From Candidatus Kaiserbacteria bacterium RIFCSPHIGHO2_02_FULL_49_34 (GTDB lineage Bacteria; Patescibacteriota; Minisyncoccia; Phycocordibacterales; UBA918), in NCBI GenBank assembly GCA_001781205.1, contig MFLE01000009.1, forward strand, positions 1 to 48,533: DNA of 48,533 nt. The letters are read 5' to 3'. Numbering within the stretch: the first letter of the stretch is position 1; each line of letters opens with the position of its first letter. The notes beneath the pieces are model-generated. The model worked only from the letters and a program-made list of their open reading frames with translations. It searched no databases and was not told the origin of the DNA. Of this stretch, positions 18,350-27,041 are shown in pieces. The position numbers and the translations under genes were made by a program.

Positions 18350-19765
18350 TTAGTCGAATGCTTCAGGATCAAAACGTTTGGTGGTTTCGAGGAGGTGGTC
18401 TTGGGCTTGTGCGGCCGGGATGAGATTTCGATTTGGATAAACGGCTTGGAGGGTATTGCGGAGACGGTTGTCGTTCAAGGTTTGAATGTTGAGGTTATTT
18501 TGGGTGATTGCTAGATGTGCAGCGTCGCTGATTTGGATGCCATTGCTTGCATCAAGGTCGTCATCGAGCGATTGCAGGAAGCGGGCGATGCGGGTGACCC
18601 GCGCGTCAGTAACGTTTGCTCGAGCAACGCCCACGAGGTCCTGCGGGAAAATGAATTCGTTCGTAGTGGCGCCATTGCGGGAAATAGAGCCGAGCACTGC
18701 GCTGCCGATACTAAAGGTGACGGTGTCGTCGGGGAGTCTGGTAAAGGTTCCATTGTCGCGAGTGATACCGTTTACATTCTTTTGTGAGGTATAGCGCACG
18801 CCTTTGACACGACTGTCAACAAGGGTGCCGACATTGGCCGAAGCGATGGCGTCGACATAGATAAGTCCTGTACAGGTACCACCGACGCCTGTTTCAGGAA
18901 TTTTTATGGTGAAGAAGAGTGATGAAGTAGCGATAGTTTCCGTGCTCACTCTTCGGGCAAGATAGAGGTCGGTTGAGGTTGCGCTGGTTTCAAGGGAAAA
19001 TGAGGCAGCATTATCCCATTCAACACGACTGAGTGACCAGTGTTGGTTCACTGCAGGGATGGAGCCCATGACAGAACAGGAGAGATCTGTACCACGAACG
19101 GCAATAGTTGCGGCAGTGTTGCCTCCCTGTGCGACAATCATTTCGGAGGCGTTCGCAGCGGTTGTGGTAGCACCGATTGCAAGCGCACCATAGCTAATCG
19201 TACCGGGGACGGTGAATGCGAGGAGTGAATTAATTTCAACCGTTGTTGTGGCGGTGGCAGTAAGCGCAGAAAGGTCAGTCGTTTGGATATGCCCAGTCCA
19301 GATTGTATCCTCATAGGCGCTGCCTACGTCGGTAGCGTCGGCCCATGAAGCGAGTTCAATAGGGCACGTGTAGCGAGCTTCGGATGCGGAGCCATATGAT
19401 GTGTCGATGGTACAGCTCGTGCGATAACAGTTCTTTAGAAATGCACTGCATGACGAAGTTGCTGCGAGGTCAGTACGATAGAAGACGGCAGTTGTGGTTG
19501 CAATGTTCTGGGCACCATTAGGGTCGAGGAGCACGCCCGTCATATGGAAGGTGGTCGTACCGACAGATGGCGTGATGCCGCCTGCAAATTCTGGATTACC
19601 GTAGGCAACTGAGGAGAGTCCGAGGCTTGTAACCTGTGGCGGTGCATTGTCGATAACCACTGTCACCGTTGACGATTGTTCTTCCGCATGCACGAAAGCA
19701 GCTCCGGCAATAAATATGCCGAGCAAGAATGTTGCTATGCTACGATGTATGAATGCAGTCACCAT
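18350..19765 (-). CDS. Secreted paralog of the 27042 family (without FISUMP domain)
   Basis: MVTAFIHRSIATFLLGIFIAGAAFVHAEEQ signal; PPQVTSLGLSSVAYGNPEFAGGITPSVGTTTFHMTGVLLDPNG aligns with PPTVDTIRFSTTAYGADDLTSSGILPNVGTDRTIHINGVMSDANG. Confidence 0.75.
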   Translation of the reverse strand: MVTAFIHRSIATFLLGIFIAGAAFVHAEEQSSTVTVVIDNAPPQVTSLGLSSVAYGNPEFAGGITPSVGTTTFHMTGVLLDPNGAQNIATTTAVFYRTDLAATSSCSAFLKNCYRTSCTIDTSYGSASEARYTCPIELASWADATDVGSAYEDTIWTGHIQTTDLSALTATATTTVEINSLLAFTVPGTISYGALAIGATTTAANASEMIVAQGGNTAATIAVRGTDLSCSVMGSIPAVNQHWSLSRVEWDNAASFSLETSATSTDLYLARRVSTETIATSSLFFTIKIPETGVGGTCTGLIYVDAIASANVGTLVDSRVKGVRYTSQKNVNGITRDNGTFTRLPDDTVTFSIGSAVLGSISRNGATTNEFIFPQDLVGVARANVTDARVTRIARFLQSLDDDLDASNGIQISDAAHLAITQNNLNIQTLNDNRLRNTLQAVYPNRNLIPAAQAQDHLLETTKRFDPEAFD

Positions 19766-19902
19766 GCGTAATGCGGTAAGTATACCATGTGACTCAGAAA
19801 ACGTGAGTGACGCTATCTTTTGAACGAGAGAAGGAAGGAACGACTTGTGGTGAGCTTGTTGAACCAAGCGTCATCCCCGAGAAGGGTTTTGCAGGGTTGT
19901 GA

Positions 19903-19908
19903 TATACT
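19903..19908 (+). promoter_or_regulatory. -10 box, leaderless-type promoter of fba
   Basis: TATACT-agtgcc-ATG. Confidence 0.7.
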
Positions 19909-19914
19909 AGTGCC

Positions 19915-20925
19915 ATGGAAAAGAATGAAGAACTCTACCGCATTGTCGATGCACTTATGCAAGAAGGCAAGGGCCTTTTGGCGGCAGACGAGAGCGATGG
20001 CACTGCGGCGAAGCGTCTCGAACTAGCGAAGCTTCCCAACACACAAGAAAACCGTCGCGCATGGAGGGAAATCATGCTCACGACGCCAAATCTTGAAGAG
20101 TTTATTTCAGGCGTTATTTTCTTTGATTCGACGATTCGCGATACTGCGTCGCTCGGCATGCCATTTGCTGACCTTGTTGCCGCCCGTGGTATTGTGCCAG
20201 GTATTAAGGTCGACAAGGGGCTTGTGCTGGTTGAAAATTTTGGTGAAGAAACGGTCACGGAAGGGCTTGACAGTTTAGCAACTCGGCTCCGCGAATATCA
20301 CGACCTCGGTGCGCGATTTGCAAAATGGCGTGCAGCATTTACGGTCACGCCTGCACCGAGTGATGAGGTGATTATGCTTAATGCGATGATGATGGCCCGC
20401 TATGCAGCACTGTGCCAGGCAGCGGGCATTGTCCCGATTGTCGAGCCCGAAGTACTGTACGATGGCGAACACACCATTGAAGCAGCACAAGAAGTTACCG
20501 AAAAGGTTCTGGTGTGGACGTGTGATGTGCTCGAACGGTATCATGTTGATTTGAAGGCGTGTATTTTGAAAACATCAATGGTACTCGCCGGTAAAAAACA
20601 CGAACGTTCGTCGCCTGCAGATGTTGCCGACGCAACTGTTCGTACACTCCATATTGCGGTTCCGCACACAATGGGTGGTATTGTCTTTCTTTCGGGTGGG
20701 CAGGAAGCAAAGCAGGCAACACAAAATATGCATGCAATCGCAAAGCTTGGCACACAGCCGTGGCGTATTTCGACCTCGTATTCACGTGCGCTTGAAGAAC
20801 CAATGCTGAAAGTATGGGCAGGCAAAGAGGAAAATATCGAAGACGCACAAAACGTACTCGCCCATCGTGCGCATATGAACGGCCTTGCACAAAAAGGAAT
20901 GTACGACGAATCGAAAGATATATGA
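19915..20925 (+). CDS. fba: Class I fructose-bisphosphate aldolase
   Basis: GKGLLAADESDGTAAKRL, ISGVIFFDSTI, PIVEPEVLYDGEH, GGIVFLSGGQEAKQA. Confidence 0.92.
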   Translation: MEKNEELYRIVDALMQEGKGLLAADESDGTAAKRLELAKLPNTQENRRAWREIMLTTPNLEEFISGVIFFDSTIRDTASLGMPFADLVAARGIVPGIKVDKGLVLVENFGEETVTEGLDSLATRLREYHDLGARFAKWRAAFTVTPAPSDEVIMLNAMMMARYAALCQAAGIVPIVEPEVLYDGEHTIEAAQEVTEKVLVWTCDVLERYHVDLKACILKTSMVLAGKKHERSSPADVADATVRTLHIAVPHTMGGIVFLSGGQEAKQATQNMHAIAKLGTQPWRISTSYSRALEEPMLKVWAGKEENIEDAQNVLAHRAHMNGLAQKGMYDESKDI

Positions 20926-21665
20926 TTATTGCAATTGACATAGGTGGCGCAACACTCAAAGTTGCGTCATACGAGCATGATGCTCTTTCTGTTCCACTGC
21001 GGCGTACGACGCCGCGGGAGTTTGCTGCGGGGTTTTCCCTCATTAAAGACCTTGTTCGTCAGGCAGCTGGCGAGGGCATAATCGATGCTATTGTCATTGG
21101 TGTACGAGGTATTCTTGCGGAAGACGGTAGGCGCATCGAGCGCGATACGGTGCTGCTCAATTGGGTAGGGAAGCCGCTTTCGTATCTACTCGAACATGAA
21201 TTCAAAGTGCCGGTCACCCTTGCGCCTGCTTCGATGTGCGCTGCGCATGCGGATACACATGCAGAGCCGAGTATGTATTTCAATGTCGGCGCAGGAGTTT
21301 CGGCGGCAACGCACGAAAAGGCAATTCACTCGCATGATATGCTCGACGCGCTCGATGCAACTATTGGCGGACTTGCGGTGACCGGCCGTCGCGGCGTACA
21401 TCCATATGAAATCCCGCTGGACGACACCTACTGGCGCCATGCTGCCGACTATCTCGCACATGGCATCGCGCAACTTGCAAAAGAAGAGAAGGTTTCAATA
21501 GTGGTACTCGGTGGTGCAATGATTCTTGGTTATCCAAAAATTTCAATCCCCGACACGATTCAGTCTGTCCACAAACTCATAGGGGCAGACTCGTCGCCAA
21601 CGATTGTGCCAACACGGCACGGCGACAACGTTGTGCTTGTCGGCGCAGTGAGGTTGCTTATATAG
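20922..21665 (+). CDS. ROK-like sugar kinase/ATPase, short form
   Basis: MIIAIDIGGATLKVASYE phosphate-1 motif; ATGA overlap with fba stop. Confidence 0.7.
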   Translation: MIIAIDIGGATLKVASYEHDALSVPLRRTTPREFAAGFSLIKDLVRQAAGEGIIDAIVIGVRGILAEDGRRIERDTVLLNWVGKPLSYLLEHEFKVPVTLAPASMCAAHADTHAEPSMYFNVGAGVSAATHEKAIHSHDMLDALDATIGGLAVTGRRGVHPYEIPLDDTYWRHAADYLAHGIAQLAKEEKVSIVVLGGAMILGYPKISIPDTIQSVHKLIGADSSPTIVPTRHGDNVVLVGAVRLLI

Positions 21666-21695
21666 AAAAACATCCGTTAAGGTACGGATGTTTTA
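21666..21695. terminator. Terminator between convergent genes
   Basis: aaaaacatccgttaaggtacggatgtttta. Confidence 0.8.
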
Positions 21696-21701
21696 TATTG
21701 T

Positions 21702-22193
21702 TTATGCCGCTTCAGACATAGAAATTTTAGTATTGCTCGCGAGTGCGCGGTCGAGCATGAAAAGCTCTTTGAACTGCTCGCGAAGCTTCGCGACTTTTTC
21801 TGCATCTTTCGCTTGTACTGCTTCGCCGAGGTCGTGTCGAATTTGATCAAGCAGCGAAGGCATTTCTGCGCTCTCGACGATTTCAGCACGAGGGCTCGGC
21901 CGTTGCATTGCAGCGCGTAGTTCTTCAGAAGGCTCAATATATTCAATTGGCTTTGGTTCTTCTGTAGGGGTTTCGCGAGGCGCAAGTCGAACAAGCGCCT
22001 CTCTCCGGAAATCGGCTGCAGACTTGCTGCCGCCAGGAATATTTTCAGTCCAGACATTTTCAGAGAGCACTTTTTCACGCATCCGCGCTTCCTTCTGTGC
22101 CTCTTCGGCGACATGCTGTTCCCAGGAACGCTCTTCTTTAAAGCCTGAGGACGCACGCTCCATTGGCGGCGCTTGTATTTTTTCTTTCCACAT
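21702..22193 (-). CDS. Hypothetical charged/coiled protein
   Basis: MWKEKIQAPPMERASSGFKEERSWEQHVAEEAQKEARMREK...; TATACT-N6-ATG upstream. Confidence 0.65.
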   Translation of the reverse strand: MWKEKIQAPPMERASSGFKEERSWEQHVAEEAQKEARMREKVLSENVWTENIPGGSKSAADFRREALVRLAPRETPTEEPKPIEYIEPSEELRAAMQRPSPRAEIVESAEMPSLLDQIRHDLGEAVQAKDAEKVAKLREQFKELFMLDRALASNTKISMSEAA

Positions 22194-22268
22194 AGCAAAA
22201 GTATACTGTAGAATCAAAAAAACACCATGTGCATAACTCGTTTGCTTGTGGTATATTCGGCAGTACGT

Positions 22269-25073
22269 ATGCACAAGAAATTCGATCATCTCGCCATCGA
22301 GAAGAAATGGCAAAAGTCGTGGAAAGACGCCAATTTATACGCGGTAGGGAAGCGTGATCTGCAGAAAGAAAAGCGGTATTTACTCGTGGAGCTGCCGTAC
22401 CCGTCAGGGGATCTCCATATTGGTCACTGGTATGCGTTTGGCGTGCCCGACATTCTTGTGCGTCATGAGCGTATGCAGGGGAAGCAGGTACTCTACCCCC
22501 TCGGCTTCGATGCGTTCGGTATGCCTGCAGAAAATGCTGCAATCAAGCGAGGACTCAACCCAAAGGAATGGACGTACAAAAACATGGACACTATGCGCGC
22601 ACAGCTCGACCAAATGGGCAACGCGTTTTCAACCGACATGACCGTAAGCACCACCGACCCTGAATACTTCAAGTGGACACAGTGGATGTTTGGCGAATTT
22701 TTCAAAAAGGGAATCGCGTATCGCGGCGAAGGAATTGTAAACTGGTGTCCGCATGACCATACCATTCTCGCAAATGAGCAAGTTTTGAGCGATGATACCT
22801 GCGAGCGCTGTGGTACAAAAGTAGAAAAGCGGACCATGGCAAGCTGGAAGCTCGCTATCACCAAGTATGCAGACCGTCTCATCGATGACCTCGATACCGT
22901 GCAGTGGCCTTCGTACATCAAAGAGCTCCAGCGTAACTGGATTGGACGCTCAAAGGGTGCAGAAATCCCATTTACTCTTTCAAACGGCGACAAAGTCACG
23001 ATATTCACTACCCGTCCCGATACACTGTATGGTGTGAGTTTCCTAGTGCTTGCACCAGAACACCCACTCCTTAAAACTCTTCCCGTGGAGAATACAGAAG
23101 AAGTGCAAAAGTATGTTGATGAAGCAACTCAAAAAGATGAAGTAGACCGCCTCAATGCAACCAAAGAAAAGACAGGAGTAAAACTTGAAGGAGTCAGCGC
23201 AATCCATCCACTCACTGGCGAATCAGTCTCTGTATTCGTTGCCGACTACGTTCTTGGCAATTATGGTACTGGCGCCGTGATGGGTGTACCTGCACATGAC
23301 GAACGTGATAATGCGTTCGCAAAGAAGTATGCCCTTGCTATCACTCCCGTTATTTCTCCAATAACAGGTGTTCCTCAGGAAAATCCTGAACATCGCAAGA
23401 GCATTGTGGCGATTGTCTATAATCCACGTACCGACACGTACATGACCATTAATTGGAAAGAGCAGCAGCAAACGCTCTTTATCGGTGGCGGTATCGAAGA
23501 AGGCGAAGATGTAATTGCTGCTGCGATACGCGAAATACAAGAAGAAACGCAGTGTACGAACGTAGTGTATAAGGCACAGACAATGCCGATTCACCATCAT
23601 TATTTCGCACATGCAAAGAATGTTGCACGTGAGATAGATGCAGTCGGACTCCTTTTTGAACTTGCTGATGATGAAGAGACTGCAACACAACTTGATGGTG
23701 CTGAAGAAGGAAAGTTCGAAGCGGTGTGGAAAGATGCAAAAACCATCGAACGTGAAGTCATTGATGAATTACATCGAACCGTCTGGGAGATGCTCGTAGA
23801 TGGCAAGGTGCATTCAGGGGCGGGCACCTTGATTAATTCCGGTGAACATACAGGGCTTTCAAGTGAAGATGCGAAAGCGGCAATTACGCAGGCAACTGGT
23901 GGCAAAGAAACAAGCACCTATCGCCTTCGCGACTGGTCTATTGGTCGTCAGCGATATTGGGGGGTGCCAGTGCCGATTGTGTATTCTCCGGAAGGTGAAG
24001 CACACCCGGTTCCCCTTGAACATTTGCCATGGACACTTCCGACAGATGTTGATTTCCGCCCGACAGGCGAGGCGCCACTTGCGAAATCGCAGGAGCTCCG
24101 CGACCGTGTGACGAATATTTTTGGCGAAGGCTGGACGCCAGAAGTAGAAACGATGGACACATTTGTGGACTCATCGTGGTACTTCTTGCGCTACTTTGAT
24201 GCGCAAAATGGTGGAGCGCCGTCGTCGCTCGCCGCGCAAAAAGATTGGATGCCGGTTGACCTCTACATGGGTGGCTCGGAGCACACGACGCTCCACCTTC
24301 TCTATTCACGCTTTTGGCAGAAAGTGCTCTTTGATATGGGGCTTGCGACAGAAAATGAACCGTACACGAAGCGTATCAACCGTGGACTTATCCTCGGCCC
24401 AGATGGACAGAAAATGAGTAAGTCGAAGGGGAATGTGGTGAATCCCGACGAACATGTTGAACGTGTGGGTGCCGATACGGTAAAGATGTATCTCGCATTC
24501 ATGGGTAACTATGGTGAAGCAGCGAATTATCCATTTGACCTCGGCGGCATTGCAGGTATTCGCCGCTTCCTTGAGCGAGTCAATGGTATTCGCGAACATG
24601 TGAAGGAAGAAGAATCGAAAGACATGACGAGACTTCTGCATAAGACTATCGCAAAGGTCTCGACTGATATTCTCGAACTCAAGTTTAATACCGCGATTTC
24701 TGCACTCATGATTTTTGTGAACGCTGCAGAAAAAGAAGGTCTCGCACAAGAGTCATACGAGACATTCCTCAAACTCATGGCGCCATTCGCACCACATCTT
24801 ACCGAAGAGCTTTGGCATGAGCTTGATAAAACTGATTTTATTCATGAACAGTCATTTCCGACCTTCGATGCAAGCCTTGCGAAAGACGACGTCGTCACCA
24901 TTGGCGTCCAAGTAGCAGGGAAGCGTCGTGGCGATATCACCATTGCGCCAGATACAACACAAGAAGAGGCGTTGACTGCCGCCCTCACAAACCCAGAGAT
25001 CGCGAAATATATCGAAGGTGCTCCGAAGAAAGTTATTTACGTTGCGGGGCGAATTTTGAATATTATCCCATAA
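22269..25073 (+). CDS. leuS: Leucyl-tRNA synthetase with in-frame Nudix domain insertion
   Basis: PYPSGDLHIGHW, TTRPDTLYGVSF, GAVMGVPAHDERD, GQKMSKSKGNVV; Nudix box GGGIEEGEDVIAAAIREIQEET inside. Confidence 0.94.
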   Translation: MHKKFDHLAIEKKWQKSWKDANLYAVGKRDLQKEKRYLLVELPYPSGDLHIGHWYAFGVPDILVRHERMQGKQVLYPLGFDAFGMPAENAAIKRGLNPKEWTYKNMDTMRAQLDQMGNAFSTDMTVSTTDPEYFKWTQWMFGEFFKKGIAYRGEGIVNWCPHDHTILANEQVLSDDTCERCGTKVEKRTMASWKLAITKYADRLIDDLDTVQWPSYIKELQRNWIGRSKGAEIPFTLSNGDKVTIFTTRPDTLYGVSFLVLAPEHPLLKTLPVENTEEVQKYVDEATQKDEVDRLNATKEKTGVKLEGVSAIHPLTGESVSVFVADYVLGNYGTGAVMGVPAHDERDNAFAKKYALAITPVISPITGVPQENPEHRKSIVAIVYNPRTDTYMTINWKEQQQTLFIGGGIEEGEDVIAAAIREIQEETQCTNVVYKAQTMPIHHHYFAHAKNVAREIDAVGLLFELADDEETATQLDGAEEGKFEAVWKDAKTIEREVIDELHRTVWEMLVDGKVHSGAGTLINSGEHTGLSSEDAKAAITQATGGKETSTYRLRDWSIGRQRYWGVPVPIVYSPEGEAHPVPLEHLPWTLPTDVDFRPTGEAPLAKSQELRDRVTNIFGEGWTPEVETMDTFVDSSWYFLRYFDAQNGGAPSSLAAQKDWMPVDLYMGGSEHTTLHLLYSRFWQKVLFDMGLATENEPYTKRINRGLILGPDGQKMSKSKGNVVNPDEHVERVGADTVKMYLAFMGNYGEAANYPFDLGGIAGIRRFLERVNGIREHVKEEESKDMTRLLHKTIAKVSTDILELKFNTAISALMIFVNAAEKEGLAQESYETFLKLMAPFAPHLTEELWHELDKTDFIHEQSFPTFDASLAKDDVVTIGVQVAGKRRGDITIAPDTTQEEALTAALTNPEIAKYIEGAPKKVIYVAGRILNIIP

Positions 25074-25083
25074 CTCAAATACT

Positions 25084-25245
25084 TGTCATCCTCGGGATTT
25101 AGGAAACAAATGAGCGAGAGCGAATATTGTTTCCAAATACCCGGGGATCCAAGGCTGGAGAACATTGCTCGTCAGCCTGGATCCCCGGGTATTCAAAAGT
25201 AATACTCGCTATCGCTCGTTTACTTTCAGAATCCCGAGGATAACA
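25084..25245. repeat. Family-1 cloverleaf element (copy 1c, most complete)
   Basis: TGTCATCCTCGGGAT/ATCCCGAGGATAACA closing stem with GGAAACAA/TTGTTTCC, ATACCCGGGGATCCA/TGGATCCCCGGGTAT and AAAGTAA/TTACTTT arms. Confidence 0.9.
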
Positions 25246-25271
25246 ATTCTTGGGATTTTTGTATTAACCAC

Positions 25272-26381
25272 ATGTTTGCCTCAATTTTCAAACCCGCATA
25301 TCTCATAATTCTCCCCGCGCTTGTCATTGCGGGTTTTGGTTTGGCAACGCTGTATACGTTTCAGGGGACGAACTCTTTTTTCACGAAGCAGGCAATTGTG
25401 CTTGGCATCGCCCTTGGGGTATGTCTCTTAGCCTCAATACCTGACTATCGATTTATGCGTACCGGGCATTCGGTGTTGTGGATATATATCGCGATGTGCG
25501 GCATGCTCGCGCTGACGTATGTGCTCGGCTTTACCGCGCTCGGCGCACAGATGTCGTTCGACCTCGGTGCCTTCTCTCTTCAGCCTGTTGAATTTGCACG
25601 TATCGCGCTCATTCTCGTGCTCGCAAAATATTTCTCCATGCGCCATGAACTTATTGGCTCGTTCCGGCATATTTTTGTTTCAGGGGTTTACCTCGGTGTG
25701 CCATTTGTGCTTACACTTCTCCAGCCGGACTTCGGGTCGGCTATTATGCTCGGGATTATCTGGTTTGGCATCGTACTTATATCAGGCATTCGTATGCGAC
25801 ACATTGCTATTGTCGGGAGTTTGGCGACAGCTGGTATCACGTACCTCTGGCTTTTTAAATTCGAACCCTACCAAAAACTTCGCATCTATAACTTTCTCGA
25901 CCCGCTCGCTGATATCCAAAATACAGGCTACAACGCCTATCAAGCAACCATCGCGTCAGGCTCGGGGCAGATGCTGGGCAAAGGCATTGGCTACGGTACG
26001 CAGTCCAAGCTCAATTATTTGCCCGAATCACAGACTGACTTTATCTTTGCGTCATTTGCAGAAGAATGGGGGTTTGTCGGCTCGATGCTCCTCTTTGTAC
26101 TGTTTGCAGCGATTGTTATCTTTCTTATTCGTGCCGCACGCAGTGCTCCCACAAACTTCGAACGCATTTTCACTATTGGTTTTGCAATATACATTGTCGC
26201 GCAGTTTACTACACACATTGGCATGAACATCGGTGTGCTTCCTATTACCGGACTTCCGCTCCCCTTCATGTCGTTCGGCGGCTCCCACCTCGTATCAGAA
26301 TTTCTTGCGCTCGGCATGATTATAGGCATGACAAAACACACACGCCGTGTCGTCGAACTGGAACGGAGTGAGTTAATCTGA
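25272..26381 (+). CDS. rodA: RodA/FtsW/SpoVE-family SEDS protein
   Basis: LQPVEFARIALILVLAKYFS, LLQPDFGSAIML, LPESQTDFIFASFAEEWGFVGS, GLPLPFMSFGGSHLVSEF. Confidence 0.92.
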   Translation: MFASIFKPAYLIILPALVIAGFGLATLYTFQGTNSFFTKQAIVLGIALGVCLLASIPDYRFMRTGHSVLWIYIAMCGMLALTYVLGFTALGAQMSFDLGAFSLQPVEFARIALILVLAKYFSMRHELIGSFRHIFVSGVYLGVPFVLTLLQPDFGSAIMLGIIWFGIVLISGIRMRHIAIVGSLATAGITYLWLFKFEPYQKLRIYNFLDPLADIQNTGYNAYQATIASGSGQMLGKGIGYGTQSKLNYLPESQTDFIFASFAEEWGFVGSMLLFVLFAAIVIFLIRAARSAPTNFERIFTIGFAIYIVAQFTTHIGMNIGVLPITGLPLPFMSFGGSHLVSEFLALGMIIGMTKHTRRVVELERSELI

Positions 26382-26394
26382 TACAGTAGCTTTT

Positions 26395-26967
26395 ATGACC
26401 TACTCACCTCGCGTCGAACGCGCCATAAAACTCGCCGCATGGCTCCATCGCGACCAAGTTCGCAAGGGAAGAATTTCCTATCCGTACATCACGCACCTCA
26501 TGTCGCTTGCACTCATGCTTCGCGATTATACTGACGATGAAGATGTTATTATCGCTGCACTCCTACATGATGCACTTGAAGATACGGTCTTTACTGAAGC
26601 GGAGCTGCAAGAAGAATTTGGCGACCATGTGCTCGCCATTGTTCTCGGCGTATCCGAGTGGACAGGCGATTATGCGCAGCGGCCATCACTCGAAGTGCGT
26701 CGTGCCCGCTACGTCGCCCAGCTCAAAAAAGCACCACTCGAATCCCTCCTCGTCTCTCTTGCCGACAAAATCCACAACCTTCGCTCAATGGTGGAAGAAT
26801 ATGACGGTCGCCCCGAAGACTTCGCTCGCGACTTCGGCAAAGCCGATACACGCCTTCATTTCTATCAAGAAATCGGCACTATTCTCAGAGAACGTCTCGA
26901 AACACATCCTCTGCTCTCAAGCTTCGATGATGCACTCTCTGAATTCAGAGCTCTGTGTGCAAAATAA
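26395..26967 (+). CDS. HD-domain phosphohydrolase (SpoT/MESH1-like)
   Basis: AAWLHRDQVRKGRISYPYITHL...AALLHDALEDTVFTEAEL...LVSLADKIHNLRSM. Confidence 0.85.
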   Translation: MTYSPRVERAIKLAAWLHRDQVRKGRISYPYITHLMSLALMLRDYTDDEDVIIAALLHDALEDTVFTEAELQEEFGDHVLAIVLGVSEWTGDYAQRPSLEVRRARYVAQLKKAPLESLLVSLADKIHNLRSMVEEYDGRPEDFARDFGKADTRLHFYQEIGTILRERLETHPLLSSFDDALSEFRALCAK

Positions 26968-26993
26968 AATCCCCCTCTGTAGGGATTTTTTGT
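26967..26993 (+). terminator. Terminator
   Basis: aaaatccccctctgtagggatttttt. Confidence 0.75.
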
Positions 26994-27003
26994 CCACAAC
27001 TAT

Positions 27004-27035
27004 CCGTTTTGCGTTTTCGCAAAACGGAGTACAAT
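27004..27035 (+). promoter_or_regulatory. Palindrome CCGTTTTGCG-tttt-CGCAAAACGG directly upstream of -10 TACAAT
   Basis: 10-bp perfect inverted repeat; related palindrome ahead of the paralog at 48424. Confidence 0.6.
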
Positions 27036-27041
27036 ATGCGC

